From: Prevotellaceae bacterium UBA1726
GTDB taxonomy: Bacteria > Bacteroidota > Bacteroidia > Bacteroidales > Bacteroidaceae
Direction of reading: 5' to 3'
Assembly (NCBI GenBank): GCA_002316005.1
Contig: DCIM01000015.1
Coordinates: 1-44,438, forward strand
Length of the DNA stretch: 44,438 nucleotides
The notes beneath the pieces are model-generated. The model was not told where the DNA came from, did not search any database, and was given only the letters and a program-made list of their open reading frames with translations. This document shows positions 14,117 through 23,069 of the stretch, one piece after another. Both the position numbers and the translations under genes were made by a program. Position 1 is the first letter of the stretch. Each line of letters starts with the position of its first letter.

Positions 14117-16735
14117 ATGGACGAAAATCAGACTATTGATCAGGATAAGATTATCAAGATTAATATCGAAGAAGAAATGAAGAAGTCATACATCGACTAT
14201 TCCATGTCGGTGATTGTTGCTCGTGCTCTTCCAGATGTTCGTGATGGTTTTAAGCCTGTACACCGTCGTATCCTCTACGGTATGATGGGACTCAACAATG
14301 TTAGCACACAGCCTTATAAGAAGTGTGCCCGCGTTGTCGGTGAGGTTCTCGGTAAGTATCACCCACATGGTGATTCATCTGTTTACGGAGCCCTCGTTCG
14401 TATGGCGCAGGATTGGAACATGCGTTACACACTCGTTGACGGCCAGGGTAACTTTGGTTCTGTTGATGGTGATGGCGCTGCTGCTATGCGATACACAGAG
14501 TGTCGCCTCTCAAAGATGGGTGAGCATATCATGGATGACCTTGAGAAGGAAACCGTTGATATGGACCGCAACTTCGATAACACACTCGACGAACCAACAG
14601 TAATGCCTACAAAGATTCCAAACCTCCTCGTTAATGGTGGTAACGGTATTGCGGTAGGTATGGCTACAAACATGCCAACTCACAATCTCGGTGAGGTTAT
14701 CGATGGTTGTTGTGCATTTATCGATAATCCTGAGATTGACACAGAAGGATTGATGCATTATATTCCTGCTCCTGACTTCCCAACAGGTGGTTACATCTAT
14801 GGTCTTCAAGGCGTGAAGGACGCTTACGAGACAGGTCGTGGCCGTATCATCATGCGTGCTAAGGCTGAAATCGAGAGCGATGATACTCACGATAAGATTG
14901 TCATCACTGAGATTCCTTACGGCGTAAACAAGCAGCAACTCATTGAGTATATTGCTGAACTCGTTAAGGACGGTAAGATTGAGGGTATCACAAATGCCAA
15001 CGATGAGACAGGCCGTCAGGGTATGCGTATCGTTATCGATGTTCGTCGTGATGCTAATGCAAATGTCATTCTGAACAAACTCTTCAAGATGACCGCCCTC
15101 CAGAGCTCATTCTCTGTAAACCAGATTGCTCTTGTTAAGGGTCGTCCACGCTTGCTCAATCTCAAGGATTGCATCAAGTACTTCGTCGAGCATCGTCATG
15201 ATGTTACAATCCGTCGTACTAAGTTCGACAAGCGTAAGGCTGAGGAGCGTGCTCATTTGCTTGAGGCTCTTATCGTTGCCAGCGACAATATCGACGAGGT
15301 AGTAAACATCATCAAGACTTCTCGCGAACCATCTATCGCTATCAACCGACTCATGGAGCGCTTCGGATTTGACGAGGTTCAGGCTCGTTTCGTTGTTGAT
15401 ATGCGTCTCCGCCAGCTCACAGGACTCCAGCAGGATGCCCTCCATAATGAGTATGACGAACTCCAGAGACTCATCCAGTACCTCCAGCAGATTCTCGATG
15501 ATCCAGAACTCTGCAAGAAGGTTATGAAGGACGAGCTCCTTGAGGTTAAGGAGAAGTATGGCGACGATCGTCGTACAAAGATTATCCCAGCAGAGCATGA
15601 GTTCAACGCTGAGGACTTCTATCCAAACGATCCTGTCGTTATCACAGTAAGCCACCTTGGCTATATCAAGCGTACAGCTCTCTCTGAGTATCGTGAGCAG
15701 ACTCGCGGTGGAGTAGGTTCAAAGGCAGTTCGTCATCGCGACTCTGACTTCGCAGAACTTATCTATCCTGCTACAATGCACCAGATCCTCATGTTCTTCA
15801 CAAAGAAGGGCCGTTGCTACTGGCTCCGTTGTTACGAGCTCCCAGAGGGCGGTAAGGACTTCAAGGGCCGTGCAATCCAGAATATGATGAACATCGAGTC
15901 GGATGATAAGATACAGTATATCCTCCGTCTCCGTCCAGGTGCTTACGAGGATGAGGAGTTCATCAACAACCACTATGTCATCTTCTCGACAAAGAACGGT
16001 ACTGTAAAGAAGACTGTTCTCGAGCAGTTCTCTCGTCCACGCGCTAATGGTGTCATCGCAATCAACCTCCTCGAGGGTGATGAACTTATGGATGTACGCC
16101 TTACAAATGGTCATAACGAACTCATCATTGCAAGCCGTAACGGTCGTGCTGTTCGTTTCAACGAGACCGCAATCCGTACTATGGGCCGTGTTTCTACCGG
16201 TGTTCGTGGTATGCGTCTCGGTGGCGACAACGATGCAGTAATCGGTATGATTGTTGTAAACGATGCAGAATCGGAGAATGTAATGGTAGTCAGCGAGAAT
16301 GGTTACGGAAAGCGCAGTCAGGTAGAGGACTACCGTGTCACAAACCGTGGTGGTAAGGGCGTTTCTACAATGAATGTCACCGAGAAGACCGGTAAGCTCG
16401 TTGCTATCAAGAATGTGAACGACACCAACGACCTCATGATTATCAACAAGAGCGGTATCGCAATCCGTCTCTCTGTTGCTGAGTGCCGTGTGATGGGTAG
16501 AAATACTCAGGGTGTGAAACTTATCAACCTTGCAAAGAAGAACGATGTCATCGCTGCAGTAACAAAGGTGATGGGTTCTGAACAGCAGGCTGATGTAGAA
16601 GAGGCAAGCCGCGCAGCTTGGGCAAAGAACAACGAAGACTTCAAGCAGACTGACGCAACAGAGACAACAGTAGAAGTTGCCGACGATGCTCCTGAGGCAC
16701 CAATCGTTGACTTTGACGATCCTGCAGAGGAATAA
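14117..16735 (+). CDS. gyrA: DNA gyrase subunit A
   Basis: 872 residues. Breaks and rejoins DNA in the GyrA2GyrB2 complex that introduces negative supercoils. Seen: catalytic Y126 in AAMRYTE; quinolone-determining region HPHGDSSVYGALVRMAQ (82-98) with S87 at the E. coli Ser83 position and G91 at the Asp87 position; GyrA box QTRGGVG (528-534), which separates gyrase from topoisomerase IV; six-bladed C-terminal DNA-wrapping domain (about 520-830); and an acidic tail (about 835-872, many Glu and Asp) that in other gyrases tunes supercoiling. Codon use is strongly biased toward CTC, GGT, CGT, AAG, as in highly expressed genes. Monocistronic. Confidence 0.98.
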   Translation: MDENQTIDQDKIIKINIEEEMKKSYIDYSMSVIVARALPDVRDGFKPVHRRILYGMMGLNNVSTQPYKKCARVVGEVLGKYHPHGDSSVYGALVRMAQDWNMRYTLVDGQGNFGSVDGDGAAAMRYTECRLSKMGEHIMDDLEKETVDMDRNFDNTLDEPTVMPTKIPNLLVNGGNGIAVGMATNMPTHNLGEVIDGCCAFIDNPEIDTEGLMHYIPAPDFPTGGYIYGLQGVKDAYETGRGRIIMRAKAEIESDDTHDKIVITEIPYGVNKQQLIEYIAELVKDGKIEGITNANDETGRQGMRIVIDVRRDANANVILNKLFKMTALQSSFSVNQIALVKGRPRLLNLKDCIKYFVEHRHDVTIRRTKFDKRKAEERAHLLEALIVASDNIDEVVNIIKTSREPSIAINRLMERFGFDEVQARFVVDMRLRQLTGLQQDALHNEYDELQRLIQYLQQILDDPELCKKVMKDELLEVKEKYGDDRRTKIIPAEHEFNAEDFYPNDPVVITVSHLGYIKRTALSEYREQTRGGVGSKAVRHRDSDFAELIYPATMHQILMFFTKKGRCYWLRCYELPEGGKDFKGRAIQNMMNIESDDKIQYILRLRPGAYEDEEFINNHYVIFSTKNGTVKKTVLEQFSRPRANGVIAINLLEGDELMDVRLTNGHNELIIASRNGRAVRFNETAIRTMGRVSTGVRGMRLGGDNDAVIGMIVVNDAESENVMVVSENGYGKRSQVEDYRVTNRGGKGVSTMNVTEKTGKLVAIKNVNDTNDLMIINKSGIAIRLSVAECRVMGRNTQGVKLINLAKKNDVIAAVTKVMGSEQQADVEEASRAAWAKNNEDFKQTDATETTVEVADDAPEAPIVDFDDPAEE

Positions 16736-16737
16736 GC

Positions 16738-16803
16738 ATAAGAAACCAATGACGATTTTCCCCCAGTCGAATTAAACTTTCGACAAAGGGAATCGTCTTA
16801 TGG
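16738..16803 (+). other. Nested hairpin after gyrA
   Basis: CATAAG (16738-16743) and CTTATG (from 16797), GACGATT (16751-16757) and AATCGTC (16791-16797), and GTCGAA (16766-16771) with TTCGAC (16779-16784) form a nested stem. There is no T run after it, so it is not a textbook terminator; it may stabilise the gyrA 3' end or act factor-dependently. Confidence 0.5.
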
Positions 16804-16918
16804 TTAAAAATATGCTTATGAAAGCAACAAATTCAATTTTCAATCGTTATATAGATAGAAACTTATTTTATAAACATTTGGCAAAATCAAATTTTGACAA
16901 ACCTAAAGTTACACTAAT

Positions 16919-18169
16919 ATGAAAAAATTAATGACTATCGCCCTTGCTGCTGTATTCGCAACATCGGCTTTCGCACAGAATCCAGACGCCTTGAAGCAGA
17001 TCAAGAAGTGTAAGGTTTACGCTGACGCTAAGGCTCTCGTACAGGCAAATGAGTCTTCAATGACTGCTGCAGAGAACGCTCAGGCCTACAACAAGCTCGT
17101 TGACCTCAGCTATGGTCCAGCTTCTGATGCTCTTTCAACAATCCAGACAAACCAGGCAATGGCTCAGATGGGTGGTGAGGCTAAACCAGTTGATATGAAG
17201 GCATTCTATGCTAATGCATATCAGGCTCTCTCTGACGCTCTCGTTTGTGACAAGTACGATGTTCAGCCAAACGACAAGGGTAAGGTTGCTCCAAAGTTCC
17301 GTAAGGCAAATGCTGACCGTCTTGCAAACCTCCGTCTTCAGATTGTAAACGGTGGCCAGGAGGCTCAGAACAACGAGGATAAGGTTACAGCACAGAAGTA
17401 CTACGGTGCTTACGCTGAGACTGGTGTTTCTGATCTCTTCAAGGATGTTATCGCTGCTCAGGCAAAGAACAATCCTAACGGCATTGGCGATGAGTATCTC
17501 TCAGAGGTTGCTCGCGTTGCTGCTTATCTCGCATTCCAGAACAAGGATCTCGACGCTTCTGCAAGATATACAGACGTAATGATGCAGGACCCAGAGAAGG
17601 AGAAGGAAGGTCTTCAGTTGAAGATGTACTTCATGCAGCAGAACCTCAATACTCACGAGGATTCAGTACGCTGCCTCAACCAGTTGAAGGAACTCTATGC
17701 TAAGTATCCACAGAACAATGATGTATTCTCACAGTTGGCACAGACCTATGGCAACCTTGGTATGACTGCAGAGCAGAGCAAGGTTATCGAGGATCGCCTC
17801 CAGACAAACCCTGACACATATGTAGCATGGGCTTTGAAGGGTCAGAACGATATGAACGCTAAGAAGTACGATCAGGCTATCTCTGAGTTCCAGAAGGCTT
17901 CTGAGTGCACTGTAGACGATCCAAAGCAGAAGGCTCTCGTACTCTTCTACATCGGCTACTGCTATCAGGCACAGGCTGCTGACATCGAGAAGTATGACGA
18001 TCAGATTGCTCTTGTAAAGAAGGCTGTTCCTTACCTCGAGCAGGCTAAGGAAATCGATCCAAACCGTGAGTTGGCAAATTGGGGTTACACACTCTACAAC
18101 TGCTACTACAATGTTTACGGTGAGAACGATGCTAAGACACAGGCTCTCAAGGCAGAACTTGGTTACTAA
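16919..18169 (+). CDS. Periplasmic tetratricopeptide-repeat protein
   Basis: 416 residues. Seen: signal peptide MKKLMTIALAAVFATSAFAQ, then helical repeats throughout; the clearest TPR-like units lie in the second half (about 195-390), e.g. ...VFSQLAQTYGNLGMTAEQSKVIEDRL, ...DTYVAWALKGQNDMNAKKYDQAISEFQKA and ALVLFYIGYCYQAQA. No enzyme motif. The codon use (GCT, AAG, CAG, CTC, nearly no rare codons) is the most biased in the window, suggesting an abundant envelope protein. TPR proteins act as scaffolds; the partner is unknown. It stands alone between the gyrA hairpin and a strong terminator. I could not place a convincing promoter in 16805-16918. Confidence 0.8.
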   Translation: MKKLMTIALAAVFATSAFAQNPDALKQIKKCKVYADAKALVQANESSMTAAENAQAYNKLVDLSYGPASDALSTIQTNQAMAQMGGEAKPVDMKAFYANAYQALSDALVCDKYDVQPNDKGKVAPKFRKANADRLANLRLQIVNGGQEAQNNEDKVTAQKYYGAYAETGVSDLFKDVIAAQAKNNPNGIGDEYLSEVARVAAYLAFQNKDLDASARYTDVMMQDPEKEKEGLQLKMYFMQQNLNTHEDSVRCLNQLKELYAKYPQNNDVFSQLAQTYGNLGMTAEQSKVIEDRLQTNPDTYVAWALKGQNDMNAKKYDQAISEFQKASECTVDDPKQKALVLFYIGYCYQAQAADIEKYDDQIALVKKAVPYLEQAKEIDPNRELANWGYTLYNCYYNVYGENDAKTQALKAELGY

Positions 18170-18197
18170 TCGATACATATAAACTATCATAAAAAGG

Positions 18198-18228
18198 GTA
18201 GAGGACCGCAAGGTTCTCTACTTTTTTT
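18198..18228 (+). terminator. Intrinsic terminator of the TPR gene
   Basis: 10-bp stem GTAGAGGACC / GGTTCTCTAC (one G-T pair) closed by a GCAA tetraloop, followed by seven T (18222-18228). Confidence 0.9.
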
Positions 18229-18293
18229 GTTTCTGTCAAAACCGTTAATTGTTGCTGTAGGCATTTTGCTCCCAAAAAATATTATACAAATGC

Positions 18294-18323
18294 ATTGTTT
18301 TCAGAAAGAATAATGTATCTTTG
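18294..18323 (+). promoter_or_regulatory. Promoter of the DUF4492-cydAB operon
   Basis: TATCTTTG at 18316-18323 is a perfect -7 box; the -33 box is weak (ATTG at 18294-18297, 18-base spacer). The position of the -7 box rules out start codons before 18330 for the first gene. Confidence 0.6.
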
Positions 18324-18345
18324 CAAAAGAATAACTAAAAACCTG

Positions 18346-18561
18346 ATGCCACAACAGAGAAATATCTTCTATCGCATCTGGCGGTTCTATTACGAGGGTT
18401 TCCGTAGTATGACCGTCGGACGAACCTTGTGGCTTATCATTTTCATCAAACTCTTCATCATGTTTGCCATTCTGAAAGTGTTTTTCTTTCAACCGACATT
18501 GAAAGGAACTGACGAGCAGAAGGCCGAACAAGTAAGAACAAATCTAATTTCACCTAAATAA
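18346..18561 (+). CDS. DUF4492 small membrane protein
   Basis: 71 residues from the ATG at 18346. An in-frame ATG at 18295 lies upstream of the -7 box and is not used. Seen: RIWRFYYEGFRSMTVGRTLW, the DUF4492 signature, then one transmembrane helix (LIIFIKLFIMFAILKVFFF, about 31-49) and a short charged tail. In Bacteroidota this family sits directly before cydA, as here (five bases). By analogy with the small subunits CydX/CydH it may be an accessory subunit or assembly factor of cytochrome bd, but this is inference from gene order and size. Confidence 0.85.
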   Translation: MPQQRNIFYRIWRFYYEGFRSMTVGRTLWLIIFIKLFIMFAILKVFFFQPTLKGTDEQKAEQVRTNLISPK

Positions 18562-18566
18562 TAATT

Positions 18567-20123
18567 ATGGATCTAATCAATGTTGTTGAGTGGTCGAGGG
18601 CACAGTTTGCCCTTACTGCCGGCTATCACTGGCTGTTCGTTCCACTTACTCTCGGTCTGGGCATTATCGTTGCCGCCTTGGAGACGATTTACTACCGGAC
18701 AAGAAGTGAGGAATGGTTGCGTATATGCAAGTTCTGGATGACGCTCTTTGGAGTGAACTTCGCCATTGGTGTTGCCACAGGTATTATTCTTGAGTTTGAG
18801 TTCGGCACGAACTGGTCGAACTATTCATGGTTTGTAGGCGATATCTTCGGAGCCCCACTTGCCATAGAAGGAATCTTCGCCTTCTTCATGGAGTCTACAT
18901 TCTTTGCAGTTATGTTCTTTGGCTGGAAGAAGTTCTCGCCTGGCCAGCATCTTGCAGCCACATGGCTCACAGCCTTAGGTGCAAGTATCTCGGCTTGGTG
19001 GATTCTTGTTGCCAATTCATGGATGCAGTATCCTATCGGAATGGAATTCTCGCCAGAGCAGATGCGTAATGTGATGATAAGTTTCTCTGAAGTGGCACTC
19101 TCGCCAGTTGCAGTCAACAAGTTCTTCCACGCAGTCATGTCGGGCTGGTGTCTTGCCGGAGTCTTTGTCGTTGGTGTCAGTTCATGGTACATGCTCAAGA
19201 AACGCGATACAGAGTTTGCATTGAAGTCAATAAAGGTTGGTGGCAGCGTTGGTCTTATCGGTATTCTTCTTACCATGCTCACGGGCGATGGCACAGCCGT
19301 TGAGGTTACGAAGGTGCAGCCAATGAAACTTGCCGCAATGGAGGGATTGTATGAAGGTCAGGAAGGTACGAAACTCGTTGGAGTAGGACTCCTCAACCCT
19401 TCAAAGGAATATGACAACGACGAAGACGCAACACTTTTCGAGATTGCCATTCCACACGGATTGTCCATCCTCGGTCGTCATGAGTTCAATGCCTTCATCC
19501 CTGGAATCAAGGATATCATCGAAGGAAAAGACGTCATAGACGGACAGGTTGTGAACACAGTTCCTTATGCAGAACGCATTGAAAGAGGTAAGGCGGCACA
19601 ACAGGCGTTGAGTCGTTATAATGATGCAAAGAAGGCTGGCGATGAAGCAGCAATGAAACAAGCCGAGGAGGATTTGAAGCCTGATTATCAGTTCTTTGGC
19701 TATGGTTACTTCAAGGATGTCAAAGAGGCAATACCGAATGTTCCGATGGTATTCTATCCATTCCATTTGATGGTAATCCTTGGCGGTTGGATACTTGTTT
19801 TCCTTGCTGCTGTGATGCATTGTGCATTCCGCAAGAAGGAGTGGCTTGAGTTCAAGGTGAAGAACATCATGGTGTTCCCAGTGCTTGCCCTTTTGTCTAT
19901 TCCATTGGTATGGATTTGCTCTCAGTGTGGTTGGATTGTTGCCGAAGTGGGTCGCCAGCCATGGGCCATCCAGGACATCATGCCTGTGCAGGCTGCCATC
20001 TCAAGTCTTTCGGTATCACAAGTGATAACAACCTTCATCATCTTTGCCGTACTCTTCACCGTACTCCTTTGTGCTGAAGTAAGTATCATGCTCAAACAAA
20101 TTAAGAAAGGACCAGAACAATGA
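18567..20123 (+). CDS. cydA: Cytochrome bd quinol oxidase subunit I
   Basis: 518 residues, E. coli 522. Oxidises quinol and reduces oxygen to water at the cytoplasmic membrane with very high oxygen affinity, used by anaerobes for oxygen scavenging. Seen: haem ligand H21 in TAGYHW (E. coli His19); the histidine in NKFFHAVMSGW (His186 equivalent); quinol-loop start LTGDGTAVEVTKVQPMKLAAMEG with the conserved Lys and Glu; and M in FYPFHLMVILGG (Met393 equivalent). The Q-loop is followed by a hydrophilic insertion rich in Ala, Lys, Glu (about 345-380). The last four bases overlap cydB (ATGA). Confidence 0.97.
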   Translation: MDLINVVEWSRAQFALTAGYHWLFVPLTLGLGIIVAALETIYYRTRSEEWLRICKFWMTLFGVNFAIGVATGIILEFEFGTNWSNYSWFVGDIFGAPLAIEGIFAFFMESTFFAVMFFGWKKFSPGQHLAATWLTALGASISAWWILVANSWMQYPIGMEFSPEQMRNVMISFSEVALSPVAVNKFFHAVMSGWCLAGVFVVGVSSWYMLKKRDTEFALKSIKVGGSVGLIGILLTMLTGDGTAVEVTKVQPMKLAAMEGLYEGQEGTKLVGVGLLNPSKEYDNDEDATLFEIAIPHGLSILGRHEFNAFIPGIKDIIEGKDVIDGQVVNTVPYAERIERGKAAQQALSRYNDAKKAGDEAAMKQAEEDLKPDYQFFGYGYFKDVKEAIPNVPMVFYPFHLMVILGGWILVFLAAVMHCAFRKKEWLEFKVKNIMVFPVLALLSIPLVWICSQCGWIVAEVGRQPWAIQDIMPVQAAISSLSVSQVITTFIIFAVLFTVLLCAEVSIMLKQIKKGPEQ

Positions 20124-21235
20124 CCTACGAATTCCTACAAGAATATTGGTGGCTTCTGATTAGTGTGTTAGGAGCTATCCTCGTCTTCCTTCTCTTTGTA
20201 CAGGGAGGACAATCGATGATACCTCAGATGAAAGCCGAGCAGCGCGAAGAAATGGTCTATACCATTGCCCATCGCTGGGAACTCACCTTCACCGTACTTG
20301 TAACCTTCGGCGGTGCATTCTTTGCATCATTCCCTCTGTTCTATTCAACGAGTTTCGGCGGAGCCTATTGGCTTTGGATGCTCATCCTCTTCGGCTTTGT
20401 TGTTCAGGCAGTTAGTTACAAGTATCGCCTTGCTGAAGGAAATGTCCTCGGCCGAAAAACCTATGACATATTCCTTTTCCTCAATGGCATTCTTGCGCCA
20501 GTGCTCCTTGGTGGTGCAGTAAGTACCTTCTTCTTCGGCAGCGATTTCACAGTAGAGAAGACAAACCTCATGGATGGAACAGCACCAGTAATCTCGCAAT
20601 GGGGTTCGCTTCATGGTCTTGAGGCACTTGCCGATTGGCGTGTCGTTGCCTTTGGCGTGATGGTGCTTTTCCTTACGAGAGTGTTGGCAAATCTCTGGTT
20701 CATCAACCAGATTGACGATGAAGAAACGATAAAGTGGAACAAGAAACAGTTGCTCATCAACGCCCCAATCTTCGTGGTGCTGTTCCTCGTTGTCGTTGCC
20801 GTATTGCTATTTGCCGACGGCTACGAGACAACAGGACTCCACGAGTTCCAGGTGGTACCAAACAAGTTCTTCCACAATCTCTTTGGTAGTTTTGTGACGT
20901 TGGCATTCTTCCTTCTTGGTACTGTGCTTGTCCTTCTGGGCATAATCTTCACATTGGTTTCCGATACACCTTACGGAGGCAAACTGAAGAATTTCCGTTG
21001 CGGAATATGGTCGGCAGGACTTGGAACAGTGGTGGTTGTCCTCTCGCTTTTCTGGATTGCCGGATATTTCAATACACCTTATTATCCATCGTATGCAGAT
21101 GTTGCATCATCACTGACCATCTACAACTCCTCATCGTCAGAGTTCACGCTCAAGACAATGAGTATTGTCAGTCTTGCTATTCCATTTGTGGCTGCTTATA
21201 TAGCGTGGGTGTGGTATAAACTGACAAAGAAGTAA
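20120..21235 (+). CDS. cydB: Cytochrome bd quinol oxidase subunit II
   Basis: 371 residues, E. coli 379. Partner of CydA, a hydrophobic protein with about eight membrane helices. Seen: MTYEFLQEYWWLLISVLGAILVFLLFVQGGQSM, matching the family start where the second subunit begins with the same conserved helix; AHRWELTFTVLVTFGGAFFASFPLFYSTSFGGAYW; and a final LFWIAGYFNTPYYPSYADVASSLTIYNSSSSEFTLKTM block before the last helix. Start overlaps the cydA stop. Terminator at 21259. No cydDC transporter genes nearby. Confidence 0.96.
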   Translation: MTYEFLQEYWWLLISVLGAILVFLLFVQGGQSMIPQMKAEQREEMVYTIAHRWELTFTVLVTFGGAFFASFPLFYSTSFGGAYWLWMLILFGFVVQAVSYKYRLAEGNVLGRKTYDIFLFLNGILAPVLLGGAVSTFFFGSDFTVEKTNLMDGTAPVISQWGSLHGLEALADWRVVAFGVMVLFLTRVLANLWFINQIDDEETIKWNKKQLLINAPIFVVLFLVVVAVLLFADGYETTGLHEFQVVPNKFFHNLFGSFVTLAFFLLGTVLVLLGIIFTLVSDTPYGGKLKNFRCGIWSAGLGTVVVVLSLFWIAGYFNTPYYPSYADVASSLTIYNSSSSEFTLKTMSIVSLAIPFVAAYIAWVWYKLTKK

Positions 21236-21258
21236 AAAGTAAATACCCCCAAAAACAA

Positions 21259-21288
21259 AGACCATCTCGTGATTGAGGTGGTCTTTTT
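21259..21288. terminator. Bidirectional terminator between cydB and cysE
   Basis: 10-bp stem AGACCATCTC / GAGGTGGTCT (one G-T pair), 6-base loop, followed by a T run on the plus strand (21284-21288) and by T-rich sequence on the minus strand, so it can end both converging operons. Confidence 0.85.
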
Positions 21289-21309
21289 GTATAAGAGTAG
21301 GGTAGAGGC

Positions 21310-22065
21310 TTAAATTCCTTCGCCTCCTGTAAAGAAACGTTCTTCAATGGTTCGGCCTTGGAGAACTCGCGAATTCGGTGCTACATCGTGAGTGAGCCAG
21401 ACATTACCACCGACGATAGTGTCATGACCGATACGCACACGACCAAGGATTGATGTGTTGGAATAAACCGTCACATTGTCCTCAAGGATAGGATGGCGTG
21501 GTTGGTCAATTGGCTGTCCCTCAGCGTCATAGCTGAAGTTCTTTGCACCAAGAGTTACACCCTGATAGAGCATCACATTATTGCCGATGATACTTGTTGC
21601 ACCAATGACAACACCTGTGCCATGGTCGATGGCGAAGTACTCACCAATCTGTGCTGCAGGGTGAATGTCAACACCTGTTGCCGAATGGGCCAGTTCGGTA
21701 AGCACTCGTGGTAACACCGGTACGCCAAGCTGATAAAGACGATGAGCTGTGCGATAATGTAGCATGACAGTGATGACAGGGTAGCATATCACTACCTCTG
21801 CCATACTTTTCACTGCTGGATCGTTGTGCATCACAGCCTTTGCATCTGTCCAAAGCAGACGCGAAATCTCAGGCAGCGACTCAAGGAATTTCTCGACAAT
21901 CTCCTTCGTGTCCTTGATGTCGGGAATAACCTGAATCTGTTCTGTCAGGATGTCCGCTATGCTCTCTTGTGCCGAACCGAATGTTGGTTTCTCGGCATAT
22001 TCAGGGAATACGATGAACCTTATCCAGTCCATCATCAGTTCCAGTTTGTCGTGCGATATTCTCAT
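21310..22065 (-). CDS. cysE: Serine O-acetyltransferase
   Basis: 251 residues. Makes O-acetylserine from serine and acetyl-CoA, the substrate for CysK next door. Seen: a helical N-terminal domain (about 1-125), then a left-handed beta-helix of hexapeptide repeats: VDIHPAAQIGEYFAIDHGTGVVIGATS with the two catalytic histidines, GNNVMLYQGVTLGAKN, RHPILEDNVTVYSNTSILGRVRIG, and GGNVWLTHDVAPNS. The C-terminus, IEERFFTGGEGI, lacks an obvious Ile-terminal CysK-docking decapeptide but does end in Ile, the residue that docks into the CysK active site in the cysteine synthase complex. Two bases after cysK, same transcript; therefore under the attenuator described upstream. Confidence 0.95.
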   Translation of the reverse strand: MRISHDKLELMMDWIRFIVFPEYAEKPTFGSAQESIADILTEQIQVIPDIKDTKEIVEKFLESLPEISRLLWTDAKAVMHNDPAVKSMAEVVICYPVITVMLHYRTAHRLYQLGVPVLPRVLTELAHSATGVDIHPAAQIGEYFAIDHGTGVVIGATSIIGNNVMLYQGVTLGAKNFSYDAEGQPIDQPRHPILEDNVTVYSNTSILGRVRIGHDTIVGGNVWLTHDVAPNSRVLQGRTIEERFFTGGEGI

Positions 22066-22067
22066 AA

Positions 22068-22982
22068 TTATTCAAATAAACCTGTTGATAAGTAACGCTC
22101 ACCAGTGTCAGGAAGCAAGGCAACGATGAGTTTACCTGCGTTTTCGTCCTTTTTAGCCTCTTCAACTGCAGCATGGAATGAAGCGCCAGAAGAGATTCCT
22201 ACCAATACGCCGAACTGACGAGCAAGTGTGCGAGCGCCTTCAAATGCCTCGTCGTCCTTTACTGTCTTGATGGCGTCAATGACAGCAGAGTTGTAGGTGT
22301 CAGGAACGAAACCAGCACCAATACCCTGAATCTTATGTTTGCCAGGGATACCAGTTGAGAGAACAGCCGAAGTGGCAGGTTCAACAGCGATGACCTTCAC
22401 CTCTGGATTGTACTTCTTCAGAGTTTTGCCAGTACCGCTTACAGTACCACCAGTACCAACGCCAGCAATGAAGATATCCACCTTTCCTTCAGTGTCCTTC
22501 CATATCTCTTCACCTGTTGTACGCTCGTGAGCAGCAGGGTTTGCTGGGTTCACAAACTGTCCGAGGATTACAGCACCCTCGATGCTGTCGCGCAGTTCGT
22601 TAGCCTTTGCAATAGCACCTTTCATACCCTCTGAACCAGGAGTGAGGACAATCTGTGCGCCATAAGCCTTGAGCAGATTTCTACGCTCCACGCTCATTGT
22701 TTCTGGCATAGTGAAGATGGTCTTATAGCCCTTTGCAGCACCAACCCACGCAAGGCCCACGCCAGTGTTTCCGCTTGTTGGTTCGATGATTGTAGCACCC
22801 GGCTTGAGGATACCTTTCTGTTCTGCGTCTTCGATCATGGCAAGGGCAATACGATCCTTGACACTTCCGCCGGGGTTAAAGAACTCAACTTTGACTGCAA
22901 TACGAGCCTTCTGACCTTCGATACCTGTGATTTCTACGAGTGGAGTACCACCTACGAGCTGTGTAATTGATGAGTAAATCAT
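22068..22982 (-). CDS. cysK: Cysteine synthase A (O-acetylserine sulfhydrylase)
   Basis: 304 residues. PLP enzyme that makes cysteine from O-acetylserine and sulfide. Seen: LVGGTPLVEI near the start; the PLP lysine K42 in PGGSVKDR (37-44); the substrate loop PTSGNTGVG (68-76); the phosphate-binding glycine loop GVGTGGTVSGTG (about 175-186); and LLPDTGERYLSTGLF at the end. First gene of the cysK-cysE operon. Its 5' leader (22983 to about 23199) holds a Cys-rich leader ORF and a terminator, so transcription into cysK is probably controlled by cysteine supply. Confidence 0.97.
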   Translation of the reverse strand: MIYSSITQLVGGTPLVEITGIEGQKARIAVKVEFFNPGGSVKDRIALAMIEDAEQKGILKPGATIIEPTSGNTGVGLAWVGAAKGYKTIFTMPETMSVERRNLLKAYGAQIVLTPGSEGMKGAIAKANELRDSIEGAVILGQFVNPANPAAHERTTGEEIWKDTEGKVDIFIAGVGTGGTVSGTGKTLKKYNPEVKVIAVEPATSAVLSTGIPGKHKIQGIGAGFVPDTYNSAVIDAIKTVKDDEAFEGARTLARQFGVLVGISSGASFHAAVEEAKKDENAGKLIVALLPDTGERYLSTGLFE

Positions 22983-23021
22983 AATTTTTTGTGTATTTAA
23001 ATGTTTGACTTTAATTGATTT

Positions 23022-23069
23022 CTTGTGAAAAAATAAAAGCGGCTTACCATTTTTGATTGGTAAGCCGCT
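23022..23069 (-). terminator. Leader terminator (3:4 hairpin) of the cysK attenuator
   Basis: On the minus strand an 11-bp perfect stem AGCGGCTTACC (23069-23059) / GGTAAGCCGCT (23048-23038) with a 10-base loop, followed directly by TTTTATTTTTT. It ends about 40 bases before the cysK start, inside the leader, where it can only make sense as a regulated attenuator or an upstream RNA's end. Confidence 0.9.
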
